A DNA stretch of 64,000 bases from Muribaculaceae bacterium (GTDB taxonomy: Bacteria > Bacteroidota > Bacteroidia > Bacteroidales > Muribaculaceae). The stretch is from NCBI GenBank assembly GCA_023665425.1, contig JAMPDX010000001.1:716393-780392 (forward strand). The letters are read 5' to 3'. Under the pieces are notes generated by a model. That model was not told the origin of the DNA. It saw nothing but the letters and a program-made list of their open reading frames with translations, and ran no database searches. The number at the start of each line of letters is the position of its first letter. The stretch's first letter is position 1. This document shows positions 34,298-42,237 of the stretch, in pieces. The position numbers were made by a program, and so were the translations under genes.

Positions 34298-34846
34298 GTG
34301 AAACAATTAGTGGATCCTATTACTCTTATTGATAAATACACCGAAGGCAATCCGGAGCTGCGGCGCATAATTATTGGTCACAGCGAAGCAGTCAGAGACA
34401 AGGCTTTTGACATCATCGAGCGCAAGCAGCTCGACCTGAACCGCCAATTTGTGGCCGAGGCTGCTATGCTTCACGACATCGGCGTAGTGAGGGTGGATGC
34501 CCCGGGCATAAGCTGCTTTGGCCCCGAGCCATACATCTGTCATGGTATCTGCGGCCGAGCCATACTCGACTCCGAAGGTCTCCCGCGCCATGCCCTCGTC
34601 TGCGAGCGGCACACAGGCTCCGGCATTACAGCAGAGCAGATTGTGGCCGAAAACCTTCCCCTCCCGCACCGCGATATGATACCTCTCTCCATGGAGGAAA
34701 AACTCATATGTTATGCAGACAAATTCTTCAGCAAATCGCGCGACTTGCGTGACGAAAAACCGGTGGAACGAATTTTCGAACAGATGCAAAAGTTTGGTTA
34801 TGGCTCCTTAGAGCGCTTTGCCGCCCTACACGAGATGTTCGGCTAA
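34298..34846 (+). CDS. HD-domain metal-dependent phosphohydrolase
   Basis: A 182-residue single-domain HD protein. Metal-binding residues are His28 (GHSEAVRDKA), the HD doublet His59-Asp60 (MLHDIGVV), a histidine in CERHTGSG and the aspartate in CYADKFFSK. HD enzymes of this small HDIG type hydrolyse phosphate mono- or diesters of nucleotides; the substrate is unknown. The start is GTG at 34298 (overlapping an out-of-frame ATG, as ATGTGA). Its upstream region is the dispersed repeat copy B, and no standard promoter was found. Confidence 0.85.
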   Translation: MKQLVDPITLIDKYTEGNPELRRIIIGHSEAVRDKAFDIIERKQLDLNRQFVAEAAMLHDIGVVRVDAPGISCFGPEPYICHGICGRAILDSEGLPRHALVCERHTGSGITAEQIVAENLPLPHRDMIPLSMEEKLICYADKFFSKSRDLRDEKPVERIFEQMQKFGYGSLERFAALHEMFG

Positions 34847-34946
34847 AGAGCAGGCAGTCAATTAGATATGTGTATACACGAGCTGCGATTTAATAATCTT
34901 TAACATAAAGTAACAAAATTACCCCCGTTTTACCGCGAAAAATCTG

Positions 34947-34954
34947 TAATTTTG
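34947..34954 (+). promoter_or_regulatory. Promoter -7 box of the LptD-like gene
   Basis: TAATTTTG is the expected -7 box; the -33 element (GTTTTA near 34927) is weak. The leader to the TTG start at 35022 would be about 60 nt. Confidence 0.55.
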
Positions 34955-35021
34955 CAGTTTGAAATCCTCTTTCCATACTCCAATCTATATAACATCTATA
35001 TAACAACTTCTCTCTACACAC

Positions 35022-37868
35022 TTGCGCCATACAATAATCTACATACTCGGAGTCATCGCACTCGCTTGGATTGCAGTTTCGGCACAGACAGGTAGCCCCG
35101 GCAGGGGTAAACTTGTCCGCGGCTCATCGCGCCCTGACACCACGGATGTCTTGCCTGCTGCACCACGCAATCTCATTGGCGACTCTTTGATGCCCTCTGC
35201 ATCAGTAGATACCATTCCCGGCGACTCTATTCCATCGGAGCGCGGACGTATCGTGCTGTCCGACTCTCTGGCGAGCGACTCATCACGTGTGGGTGTGTCA
35301 CCCTTCATCCGTCATAAAGTGGACCTCGAGATGCCGGTAGACTTCTCGGCACGCGACTCTGTGGTGCTCTATGGCAACAACCGTGCATTCATGTATGGCA
35401 ACAGCACCGTAAAATATGGTGAAATTGACCTTAATGCCGGTCGTATACAGATGGCCATGGACAGCTCAACAGTCTATGCCTCAGCTTCCTTGCCCGATTC
35501 GCTCAAAAATACCCACACCGACAAGGCGGATGAGGATTACCCCGTCTTCTCCGACGGCTCCGGCGAGTATCAGAGCAAGACCATGAAGTATAACTTCAAG
35601 ACCGAGCGCGGATATATCACTGATATCATCACCGAGCAAGGGGAGGGCTACCTTACCGGCGCTGTCACCAAGAAGATGGAAGATGGCTCATTCAATCTCA
35701 TGGGTGGCCGATACACCACTTGCGACATTCATGACCATCCCCACTTCTATTTTCAGGTGACTAAAGGCAAAATGCGCCCCAAGAAAAATATCGTCACAGG
35801 CCCCGTTTACATGGTGCTTGCCGATGTGCCTTTGCCCTTGGCATTGCCTTTCGGTTTCTTCCCCTTCAACAAGGATTACTCCTCCGGCATAATATTCCCC
35901 TCCTTTGGCGAGGACTATAACCGAGGCTTTTATCTACGCGATGGCGGCTATTACTTTGCCATAAATGACAATGTGGACCTCGCCCTCCGCGGCGAGATAT
36001 ATACCCGCGGCTCATGGGGCGTGTCAGCTCACAGCACATACGTCAAGCGTTACAGATACCGTGGCAACTTCGACCTCTCATATATCACCACTATATATGG
36101 CGACAAAGGTGACCCCGACTATTCAAAGCAGAATAACTTCCGTATTGCCTGGACTCACACTCAAGACACCAAGGCCAACCCCAACCTCACATTCTCGGCC
36201 TCTGTAAACTTTACTACCTCCGGTTACACCCGCAACGACCTCAACTCGTATTACAACAGCTCCTTCACCGAGAATACCAAGAGTTCATCCGTCAACTTGA
36301 CATACCGCCCTCCGCGCTCCAAATGGTCTATCTCAGCCAATGCCAATGTAGCCCAACGCACCCAGGACTCAACCCTCTCCGTTTCATTCCCCAACCTCAC
36401 CGTCACCCTCTCACAGGTTACCCCTTTCAAGCGTAAACGTGTAGTTGGGGCCGAGCGTTGGTATGAGAAGATCAGACTCTCATACTCCGGCCAATTCCAG
36501 AACTCGCTCACTGCTCAGCAAGATGTATTCTTCAAGAAGAGCCTGGTGAAAGACTGGCGCAATGCCATGAAGCACTACATACCCATCAGTGCCACATTCT
36601 CAGTCTTAAAGTATGTCAACGTCTCTCCCTCCATCACCCTCAACGACCGCATGTACTTCCAAAAGGTGAAGCGCCAATGGGACCCCAATGCCTCTGCCGA
36701 GGTGCAAGACACTACCTACGGCTTCTATAATGTCTTTGACTTCAATGTCGGCATCTCTCTCGACACCAAGATCTATGGCTTCTGGAAGCCGCTCCCCTTC
36801 CTCGGCGACAAGATACAGATGGTGCGTCACGTGCTCACCCCCTCTGTCTCCTTCACCGCCTCGCCCGACTTCTCAGACCCCTTCTGGGGCATATATGACT
36901 CCTATCAGCGCCCGGGAGAGAATATGGCACCCACTCGTTACTCATACTTCCAAGGTGGCCTCTTTGGTGTCCCCGGTGCCGGAAAGCAAGGGGTCGTCTC
37001 TGTCTCGCTTGCCAACAATCTGGAGATGAAAGTTAAGAGCGACAATGACTCTACCGGCGTCAAGAAAATTTCGCTTATCGAAAACCTTACGATAGGGCAG
37101 AGCTATAACTTTGCCGCCGACTCCCTCAACTGGAGCAATATCAATACCTCAATCCTGTTGCGCTTGACCAAGAACTTCAACCTCAACCTGAGCGCCACAT
37201 GGGACCCCTATATGTATGGGCTCAATGAGGCCGGCAACCCGGTGCGCATCAACAAGCTGCGCCTCGGCCACAAAGGGCTGCCGAGACTTTCGTCCACCGG
37301 CACATCCTTCTCATATACCATCAATCAGGATACATTCAAAAAGAAGAGTGGCTCCGATATAGACAACAAGAACAATGACGGTTCCCTGACCGACCCAGAT
37401 GATGACGATGATTCCGGCTCATCATTTGCCGAAAGAGCCGCCGCAACGCGCCGCCGTAACAGTAGCTCCAACGAATCTGTATCCGATGCCGACGGCTACG
37501 AGGCATGGACATTCCCATGGTCCTTGTCGTTCAATTACTCCATAAATTACGCCTATGGCACATTCAACTACGACAAAATGGAGTATAACGGCAAGTGGAC
37601 ACAAAACCTCTCCCTCTCCGGCAATGTGCGTCCCACCAATAACTGGAACTTCAATTTCTCCGCCTCCTATAACTTTGACCTGCACAAGATAGCCTACATG
37701 AATTGCAGCATCTCGCGAGACCTGCACTGCTTCACCATGACAGCCAGCTTCGTGCCGGTGGGCCCATATAAGAGCTATAACTTCCACATCGCAGTTAAAA
37801 GCTCTGTATTGCAAGACCTTAAGTATGACAAGCGCTCATCTTCATCTAATGGCGTAAAGTGGTATTAG
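35022..37868 (+). CDS. LptD/OstA-like outer-membrane LPS assembly protein
   Basis: A 948-residue outer-membrane beta-barrel protein. A signal peptide (1-21, ending VSAQ) is followed by a Ser/Asp-rich spacer (about 25-100), an OstA-type beta-jellyroll (about 105-250, with RDSVVLYGNNRAFMYGNSTV and NLMGGRYTTCD) and a long barrel region of alternating strands up to the C-terminus. A Ser/Asp-rich insertion lies near residues 778-830 (DPDDDDDSGSS). This layout matches the Bacteroidetes putative LptD, which inserts lipopolysaccharide into the outer leaflet. The start is TTG at 35022: an in-frame stop at 35001 excludes anything longer and no ATG precedes the signal peptide. It is monocistronic. Confidence 0.85.
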   Translation: MRHTIIYILGVIALAWIAVSAQTGSPGRGKLVRGSSRPDTTDVLPAAPRNLIGDSLMPSASVDTIPGDSIPSERGRIVLSDSLASDSSRVGVSPFIRHKVDLEMPVDFSARDSVVLYGNNRAFMYGNSTVKYGEIDLNAGRIQMAMDSSTVYASASLPDSLKNTHTDKADEDYPVFSDGSGEYQSKTMKYNFKTERGYITDIITEQGEGYLTGAVTKKMEDGSFNLMGGRYTTCDIHDHPHFYFQVTKGKMRPKKNIVTGPVYMVLADVPLPLALPFGFFPFNKDYSSGIIFPSFGEDYNRGFYLRDGGYYFAINDNVDLALRGEIYTRGSWGVSAHSTYVKRYRYRGNFDLSYITTIYGDKGDPDYSKQNNFRIAWTHTQDTKANPNLTFSASVNFTTSGYTRNDLNSYYNSSFTENTKSSSVNLTYRPPRSKWSISANANVAQRTQDSTLSVSFPNLTVTLSQVTPFKRKRVVGAERWYEKIRLSYSGQFQNSLTAQQDVFFKKSLVKDWRNAMKHYIPISATFSVLKYVNVSPSITLNDRMYFQKVKRQWDPNASAEVQDTTYGFYNVFDFNVGISLDTKIYGFWKPLPFLGDKIQMVRHVLTPSVSFTASPDFSDPFWGIYDSYQRPGENMAPTRYSYFQGGLFGVPGAGKQGVVSVSLANNLEMKVKSDNDSTGVKKISLIENLTIGQSYNFAADSLNWSNINTSILLRLTKNFNLNLSATWDPYMYGLNEAGNPVRINKLRLGHKGLPRLSSTGTSFSYTINQDTFKKKSGSDIDNKNNDGSLTDPDDDDDSGSSFAERAAATRRRNSSSNESVSDADGYEAWTFPWSLSFNYSINYAYGTFNYDKMEYNGKWTQNLSLSGNVRPTNNWNFNFSASYNFDLHKIAYMNCSISRDLHCFTMTASFVPVGPYKSYNFHIAVKSSVLQDLKYDKRSSSSNGVKWY

Positions 37869-37920
37869 CACCACGAGCTGTAGATATAAAAAGTTAAAAA
37901 ATGTTTTTTTTAACGAAATA

Positions 37921-37952
37921 TTTGGCCATGTTAAAATTTATTTAGATATTTG
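37921..37952 (+). promoter_or_regulatory. Possible promoter of the 549-residue secreted protein gene
   Basis: TTTG (37921-37924), a 20-bp spacer and GATATTTG (37945-37952), one mismatch at the first base of the -7 box. It predicts a leader of about 80 nt. Confidence 0.45.
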
Positions 37953-38036
37953 CGCTCGTATTCTATACCTAATCACACCTCTCCCCTCGGGTCATTTCTC
38001 TCGAAACACTATTTAATAACATAAAACTATAATCTC

Positions 38037-39686
38037 ATGAAGAAGATTTTTACACTTCTTGCTGCAGCTGCAGTTGCCACATCTGCTTTCGCAGGTGGTT
38101 GGAAGACAACCGAGGCTGTTCAGCTTAAAAAGCAGGTAGACCTTCAGAAGTTAGTTCAGGCTAAGAATTACGACGACTTCAAGGTGATTAAAACTCAAAG
38201 GGCTATAGACAAAAACACCAACCAGGAGTGGACTCTCGTTCTCTCACTTGGTGATGGCTTCTGGGAAGGTATGGGTATCACAATGCCTGAATACCCCTAT
38301 GTTCGTACTATAGTGCTCCTCAGAAATCAGGAGACTCAAGGCTATTCATTCCAGTATGACCTGACATGGCCTGTTTACGGTGCTCTGAATGATGAGTGTG
38401 CAACACAAGACGCCGAAGGACAACCCATGCTCGACGTTGAGGCAGTGAAGCGTATCTACGGTGAAGACAAAGTCGGTGTGCCTATGACATTCGAAGACTT
38501 CATGGAGGAGAATGCCAACAAGGGTTTCTTCCCCTGTTTGGACGGCTTCTACTACATGCCTTGCCTCATTGCCCCCACAGTTCTCTACAGTGATCCCCTT
38601 TCTGGCACTATTAATGGCACGGCATGTATGCCAAATCCATGCAAAATAGTTAACAAACAGATTGACTATTCCAATGGTATGTATCTTGATTGGACTGAAC
38701 TCGATGTGGATGCCAGCACCGTATCAATAGAGACCAGTGGTAAGTATGTCACTGAAGCCGGTAGCACAAACTACATCTCTTTCGAAGGTGACTACGATGG
38801 CGATGCTATCCTCTTCGGTTTCGCTAACATCTATTGGGATTCCATCGGTGAGGTGCATATCTTCAATGCCGGCCGTCAGGTTGAGGGTGATGACTATACT
38901 TGGGATTATATAGAGTTCCCTAATCCTCTTAATTACTACTACATCGGCTTCATGGATAGAAATAGCTGTTCTTATCAAGCTACAAATAAAGATACCCATA
39001 CGGATTTAATAGCATACGGTGAGGCTTCACTCCCAGATGGTTATTACCAACAATTCCAAGAATCAATTACCGGTTCACCCTTCATGATTGGTGACACTTG
39101 GGATTGGTTTGCCGGTGCTATCTGGGCTCCCGAGAATTCACAGTTCCCCTATGGTATTTGGACTATGGATGAGCTCACTTATGACTCAGCCGCCCAAGCA
39201 TATGTACAAGTACCTGAGGCTAATAAACTCATCTCTAAGAGAGTGTCTGAAGAATCAGGCTTCTATGGCTGCTTCAACAACTGGTTCCAAGTTGTTGCTC
39301 CCGGCACTCAGATTGGTATAGGTGACAAGAATCTCGGTCTGAACTACAAAATTTATACCAACTTCACAGGTGAAAAGTACTTCTATGGCTCATTCAAGGG
39401 TGATAATAGTGATGAAAGGTATAGCCATATCTACTTCCATAACACCCCCAACAAGTGGGAATCTAACATTGAGAAGCTCCCCTTCTGCTCAAACGATGGT
39501 GACTACAATGTGCTCACAAGCGATCCCGGCGCCGTTGAGGCTGTTGAGAGCGATGCTCCCGTAGTAAGCCGCTCATTCTACAACTTCCAGGGTCAGCGCC
39601 TCAATGCTGAGCCCGAGAATGGCATGTACATCATCCGTTCTGTAAAGGCTGACGGCACTGTTAAGGCTACTAAGGTTGCCAAATAA
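38037..39686 (+). CDS. Large secreted protein of unknown function with T9SS-like tail
   Basis: A 549-residue protein with a signal peptide (MKKIFTLLAAAAVATSAFAG). The body (about 60-500) is rich in Tyr, Trp, Phe, Asp and Gly and reads as beta-rich extracellular modules; no known catalytic motif is visible. The C-terminus SRSFYNFQGQRLNAEPENGM YIIRSVKADG resembles a type IX secretion sorting tail. Compared with its neighbours it has somewhat lower GC and more AT-rich codons, possibly a sign of less constrained or transferred sequence. A terminator hairpin follows at 39714-39745. It could be a surface protein; no better assignment is possible. Confidence 0.7.
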   Translation: MKKIFTLLAAAAVATSAFAGGWKTTEAVQLKKQVDLQKLVQAKNYDDFKVIKTQRAIDKNTNQEWTLVLSLGDGFWEGMGITMPEYPYVRTIVLLRNQETQGYSFQYDLTWPVYGALNDECATQDAEGQPMLDVEAVKRIYGEDKVGVPMTFEDFMEENANKGFFPCLDGFYYMPCLIAPTVLYSDPLSGTINGTACMPNPCKIVNKQIDYSNGMYLDWTELDVDASTVSIETSGKYVTEAGSTNYISFEGDYDGDAILFGFANIYWDSIGEVHIFNAGRQVEGDDYTWDYIEFPNPLNYYYIGFMDRNSCSYQATNKDTHTDLIAYGEASLPDGYYQQFQESITGSPFMIGDTWDWFAGAIWAPENSQFPYGIWTMDELTYDSAAQAYVQVPEANKLISKRVSEESGFYGCFNNWFQVVAPGTQIGIGDKNLGLNYKIYTNFTGEKYFYGSFKGDNSDERYSHIYFHNTPNKWESNIEKLPFCSNDGDYNVLTSDPGAVEAVESDAPVVSRSFYNFQGQRLNAEPENGMYIIRSVKADGTVKATKVAK

Positions 39687-39713
39687 TCATATTTGACACC
39701 AATAATACCCATA

Positions 39714-39745
39714 AAGCGCGACTCCCATCTTCGGGAGCCGCGCTT
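39714..39745 (+). terminator. Terminator of the 549-residue protein gene
   Basis: Stem AAGCGCG(A)CTCCC / GGGAG(C)CGCGCTT, one mismatch and a short loop, 27 nt after the stop. Confidence 0.75.
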
Positions 39746-40006
39746 CACTTATTATAGTCGCTACACCATAAATAGTTGTGATTTATAAGTTGGTGTGCAA
39801 TAGCTCCGCGATAATGTTTCTTTCACACACTTGCCCCACGAAACTCGAGCTTGCATCTCTCGTATATAGTGGGATATAATAGTGCAAGCGCCCCGCGCTT
39901 TTCTGTAACCCTCTTTAGCCCTTTGGATTTAACTTTTTTTATCGGGCGTGAGTTAAACCATTTTTGCCTTGAAATGTCTTATTTATAAATGATTAAACCG
40001 AGAATT
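39746..40006. other. AT-rich intergenic leader region
   Basis: No gene is visible. A loose CTTGCA/TGCAAG inverted pair lies around 39850-39890. TTTG at 39922 and CATTTTTG at 39959-39966 are only weak promoter matches. An alternative start of the next gene lies at 39989. Confidence 0.4.
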
Positions 40007-41125
40007 ATGAATAGACTGACCAAAATACTTTTGCCGGCTATGTTTGCCATAGCTCTTATGACTCCTATGCCCGTTTTGGCTCAACACCGCGGCTCGTCTC
40101 GCCCCACACAGACGACGCGCACATCGGCTCCGACACGCAGCTCAGCAGTCCGGCCCGGCAGTACATCAACCCATCCCGGTGGCTCAAATACACGACCCGG
40201 GAGCACCACGATCCGTCCGACAGCTACAAGCAAGCCGAATGCGACTATGCGTCCGCAGCAATTTCACCCCATCAATCAACAGGCTCATCGGCCCTCTTCA
40301 AATCTGAAGCCGGTAACACCTGCAAATAATAATCATGGCACTCGCCCCGGTGGCGCTACCGTTAATCCCGGCAACCATGGAACACGTCCCGGTGGTGCTA
40401 CCGTTAATCCCGGCAGCCATGGCACTCGCCCCGGTGGTAACACTGTCAGACCGGGCCATCACAATCCCGGCACACGGCCCGGCGGAGTAGCTGTAAATCC
40501 CGGTCCGCGCCCCGGTGGAAATAGCTTACATAAACCCGGTGGTTGGGCTTCCGCTCCTCGCCCCCATTACAATTACCGTAACCCGGGTTATCGTCCCCCA
40601 CGTCCCGGTGGTGGCTACTGGGGTGTTCCCGCACCTAACCCATATCGTATAAATTACTGGGCTCCTCCCGTTCCGCGATATGTAAGGGTGCTACCCACCG
40701 TTCCCTCGATAGGCACAATCCTGGGGTTGACCTTCGGCTCATTTATTGATGCCGGTATCAACTCGCTGTTTAATGCCGGATACACCATTGCCGGATATTA
40801 TGACAATGCCATATATCTGAACAATGTGCGTCAACTCGGCTATGTATGGCCCGAAGTCATGGTGCAATATAATGACGGACTTATGAGCGGCACACAATTC
40901 TACAACTGGTCAGTAGTACCGGATCAGGCAATGTATTACAATCTGTATAATCAGCTGACCTCGCGCTACGGTGCCCCCGTAGATATCAATTACGGCACCA
41001 CCGGTCCGACAGCTACATGGTGGGGTGGCGGCAATACCGGTTACATCACCCTTTCCTACGGTTATGGTCCATCCGCCACCGGGGCCTCTAACTACTACAC
41101 CTCCCTGACCTATACCGCGTATTAA
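40007..41125 (+). CDS. Secreted protein with Pro/Gly-rich tandem repeats
   Basis: A 372-residue protein from ATG 40007 (ATG 39989 is also possible), with a signal peptide ending PVLAQ. Residues about 30-200 are low complexity, rich in Arg, Pro, Gly, Thr and Ser, and include three 14-residue repeats of the form HGTRPGGATVNPG, coded by 42-bp repeats at 40334-40459. The C-terminal half (about 205-372) is a globular domain: LGLTFGSFIDAGINSLFNAG, GYYDNAIYLNNVRQLGYVWP and a Gly/Tyr/Thr-rich end. The disordered basic part could contact peptidoglycan, LPS or an extracellular matrix; that is inference. The terminator-like palindrome at 41153-41200 follows. Confidence 0.75.
   Translation: MNRLTKILLPAMFAIALMTPMPVLAQHRGSSRPTQTTRTSAPTRSSAVRPGSTSTHPGGSNTRPGSTTIRPTATSKPNATMRPQQFHPINQQAHRPSSNLKPVTPANNNHGTRPGGATVNPGNHGTRPGGATVNPGSHGTRPGGNTVRPGHHNPGTRPGGVAVNPGPRPGGNSLHKPGGWASAPRPHYNYRNPGYRPPRPGGGYWGVPAPNPYRINYWAPPVPRYVRVLPTVPSIGTILGLTFGSFIDAGINSLFNAGYTIAGYYDNAIYLNNVRQLGYVWPEVMVQYNDGLMSGTQFYNWSVVPDQAMYYNLYNQLTSRYGAPVDINYGTTGPTATWWGGGNTGYITLSYGYGPSATGASNYYTSLTYTAY
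40334..40459 (+). repeat. 42-bp tandem repeat inside the coding sequence (three copies)
   Basis: Units at 40334-40375, 40376-40417 and 40418-40459 encode HGTRPGGATVNPGN, HGTRPGGATVNPGS and HGTRPGGNTVRPGH. Copy number may vary between strains. Confidence 0.8.
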
Positions 41126-41152
41126 CACTCCATAGACAAATACTAATGTAAA

Positions 41153-41200
41153 AATTCACAGTAAGTCGGTGCACGGCATCCCACCGATTTACTGTGAATT
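41153..41200 (+). terminator. Long palindrome acting as terminator
   Basis: A 19-bp stem AATTCACAGTAAGTCGGTG / complement with one mismatch and a 10-nt loop, followed by GTTTTGT. It lies 27 nt after the stop of the repeat-containing secreted protein. Confidence 0.7.
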
Positions 41201-41209
41201 GTTTTGTAA

Positions 41210-41295
41210 CCCCGCACACCCATGGCAAACGCCGTGGGTGTGCAGGGCCGGGAAGTCAGACAAAAGGCGTGCGTAGGCCGCCGAATTATTCCTTG
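41210..41295 (+). repeat. Dispersed palindromic repeat, copy C
   Basis: GC-rich hairpin at 41210-41247 (CCCCGCACACCCATGGC and near-complement) followed by GGCGTGCGTAGGCCGCCGAA near 41265-41284. It shares the conserved parts of copies B and D but lacks the left TGTCC hairpin. Confidence 0.7.
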
Positions 41296-41301
41296 ATAAT
41301 T

Positions 41302-41411
41302 GAGCCCACTCTAAAAAGTAAATCTTCTCAGTTTTAGTACAAAACCACATATTGATTATCAGTGAGTTGCGAAGTTCTAAATTACAATTTTTGACTTTTT
41401 AGAGTGGACTC
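41302..41411. mobile_element. 110-bp miniature inverted-repeat element with target duplication
   Basis: Terminal inverted repeats GAGCCCACTCTAAAAAGT (41302-41319) and ACTTTTTAGAGTGGACTC (41394-41411), 17 of 18 bases matching. They are flanked by ATAATT on both sides (41296-41301 and 41412-41417), a probable 6-bp target duplication. The interior is AT-rich and without coding capacity. It was inserted at the edge of dispersed repeat copy D. Confidence 0.75.
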
Positions 41412-41611
41412 ATAATTTAAGTTTCGCAGATAGTGTTCTATTGAATATGTTATGGTTAGGAGTGTCTGTAAGGACACCGACTTATAGTAACCTCGTACAC
41501 ACGCGGCGACAGCCGTGGGTGTGCGGGGTTGAGTAAGCAAACGAAAGGCGTGCGAAGCCCGCCGATTTACTGCTTTTTAATGTTATACACGTTAACTTGC
41601 GAAACTTGAAT
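41412..41611 (+). repeat. Dispersed palindromic repeat, copy D (long form)
   Basis: Contains the complement of the 72-bp unit found in tandem at 49842 (around 41412-41490), GTGTCTGTAAGGACAC (41462-41477), the GC-rich hairpin (41491-41528), GGCGTGCGAAGCCCGCCGAT (41547-41566) and GTTAACTTGCGAAACTTGAA near the end. Over about 165 bp it matches copy E at 49752-49918 in inverted orientation, by eye about nine of ten bases. Confidence 0.8.
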
Positions 41612-41807
41612 TAAAATGTAATACTCTACAACTTGCGTTAATTAAGGATTTTTAACATTTAAGGTGTAGTGCTCTCTTTATATAATAATTATACATTAAT
41701 AAGTATTATTTAGCTAAATATAAAATTTATTTTCCCCAGATACCCTTTGTTTATACATAAAAATACCCTTATGAGGTGAGTTTAAAATGTTAAATTCTTA
41801 AAAAGTG

Positions 41808-41838
41808 TTGTTATTTCAAAAAAAATATGTTAACTTTG
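41808..41838 (+). promoter_or_regulatory. Promoter of susC-susD with long leader
   Basis: TTG (41808-41810), a 20-bp spacer and TAACTTTG (41831-41838) match the consensus. The start codon is at 42238, so the leader is about 390 nt. It contains hairpins near 41940-41966 (GCGCC/GGGCG type), 42109-42121 (ACCCTT/AAGGGT) and 42183-42199 (CTCCC/GGGAG). The AT-rich stretch 41612-41807 upstream shows nothing else recognisable. Confidence 0.7.
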
Positions 41839-42237
41839 CGTGTGAATAAACTCAATTTAGAGACCTTAAAACCTAAGTCTATAGCCATCAAACGCATTTA
41901 AAGCGACTGAAATAGTTGCTATACTTATTTGAATATCAGCGCCTTGTGTTCTTATGTTACAGGGCGTGATATTAATGGGGATGTGTAGTAGGTGGCGTGT
42001 GGTGTGGTCGCAATTTCTCTAAGTTAGTGTTAATTGATGCTCCGAGCAAGAAGAAATTCCGAGCAGGGGTGAATTTTGGTAGGTGTCTTCAAGAGGAAGC
42101 AAACCCTTAAAAGGGTTCATGTATAAAAATCTTTCTTGTGGGCGGAATGGCAAATGTGCCGACCAATAAATCTTCTCACATGGCTCCCACGGGAGGCTAT
42201 AACTGACTGAAAACAAACTAACTAAATTATTTCAAGT

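Noticed and set aside
41126..42237. Transposase or tRNA gene in the long intergenic region
   Set aside because: No cloverleaf or transposase motif is found in any frame; the region is explained by repeats, a MITE, an AT-rich stretch and the susC leader.
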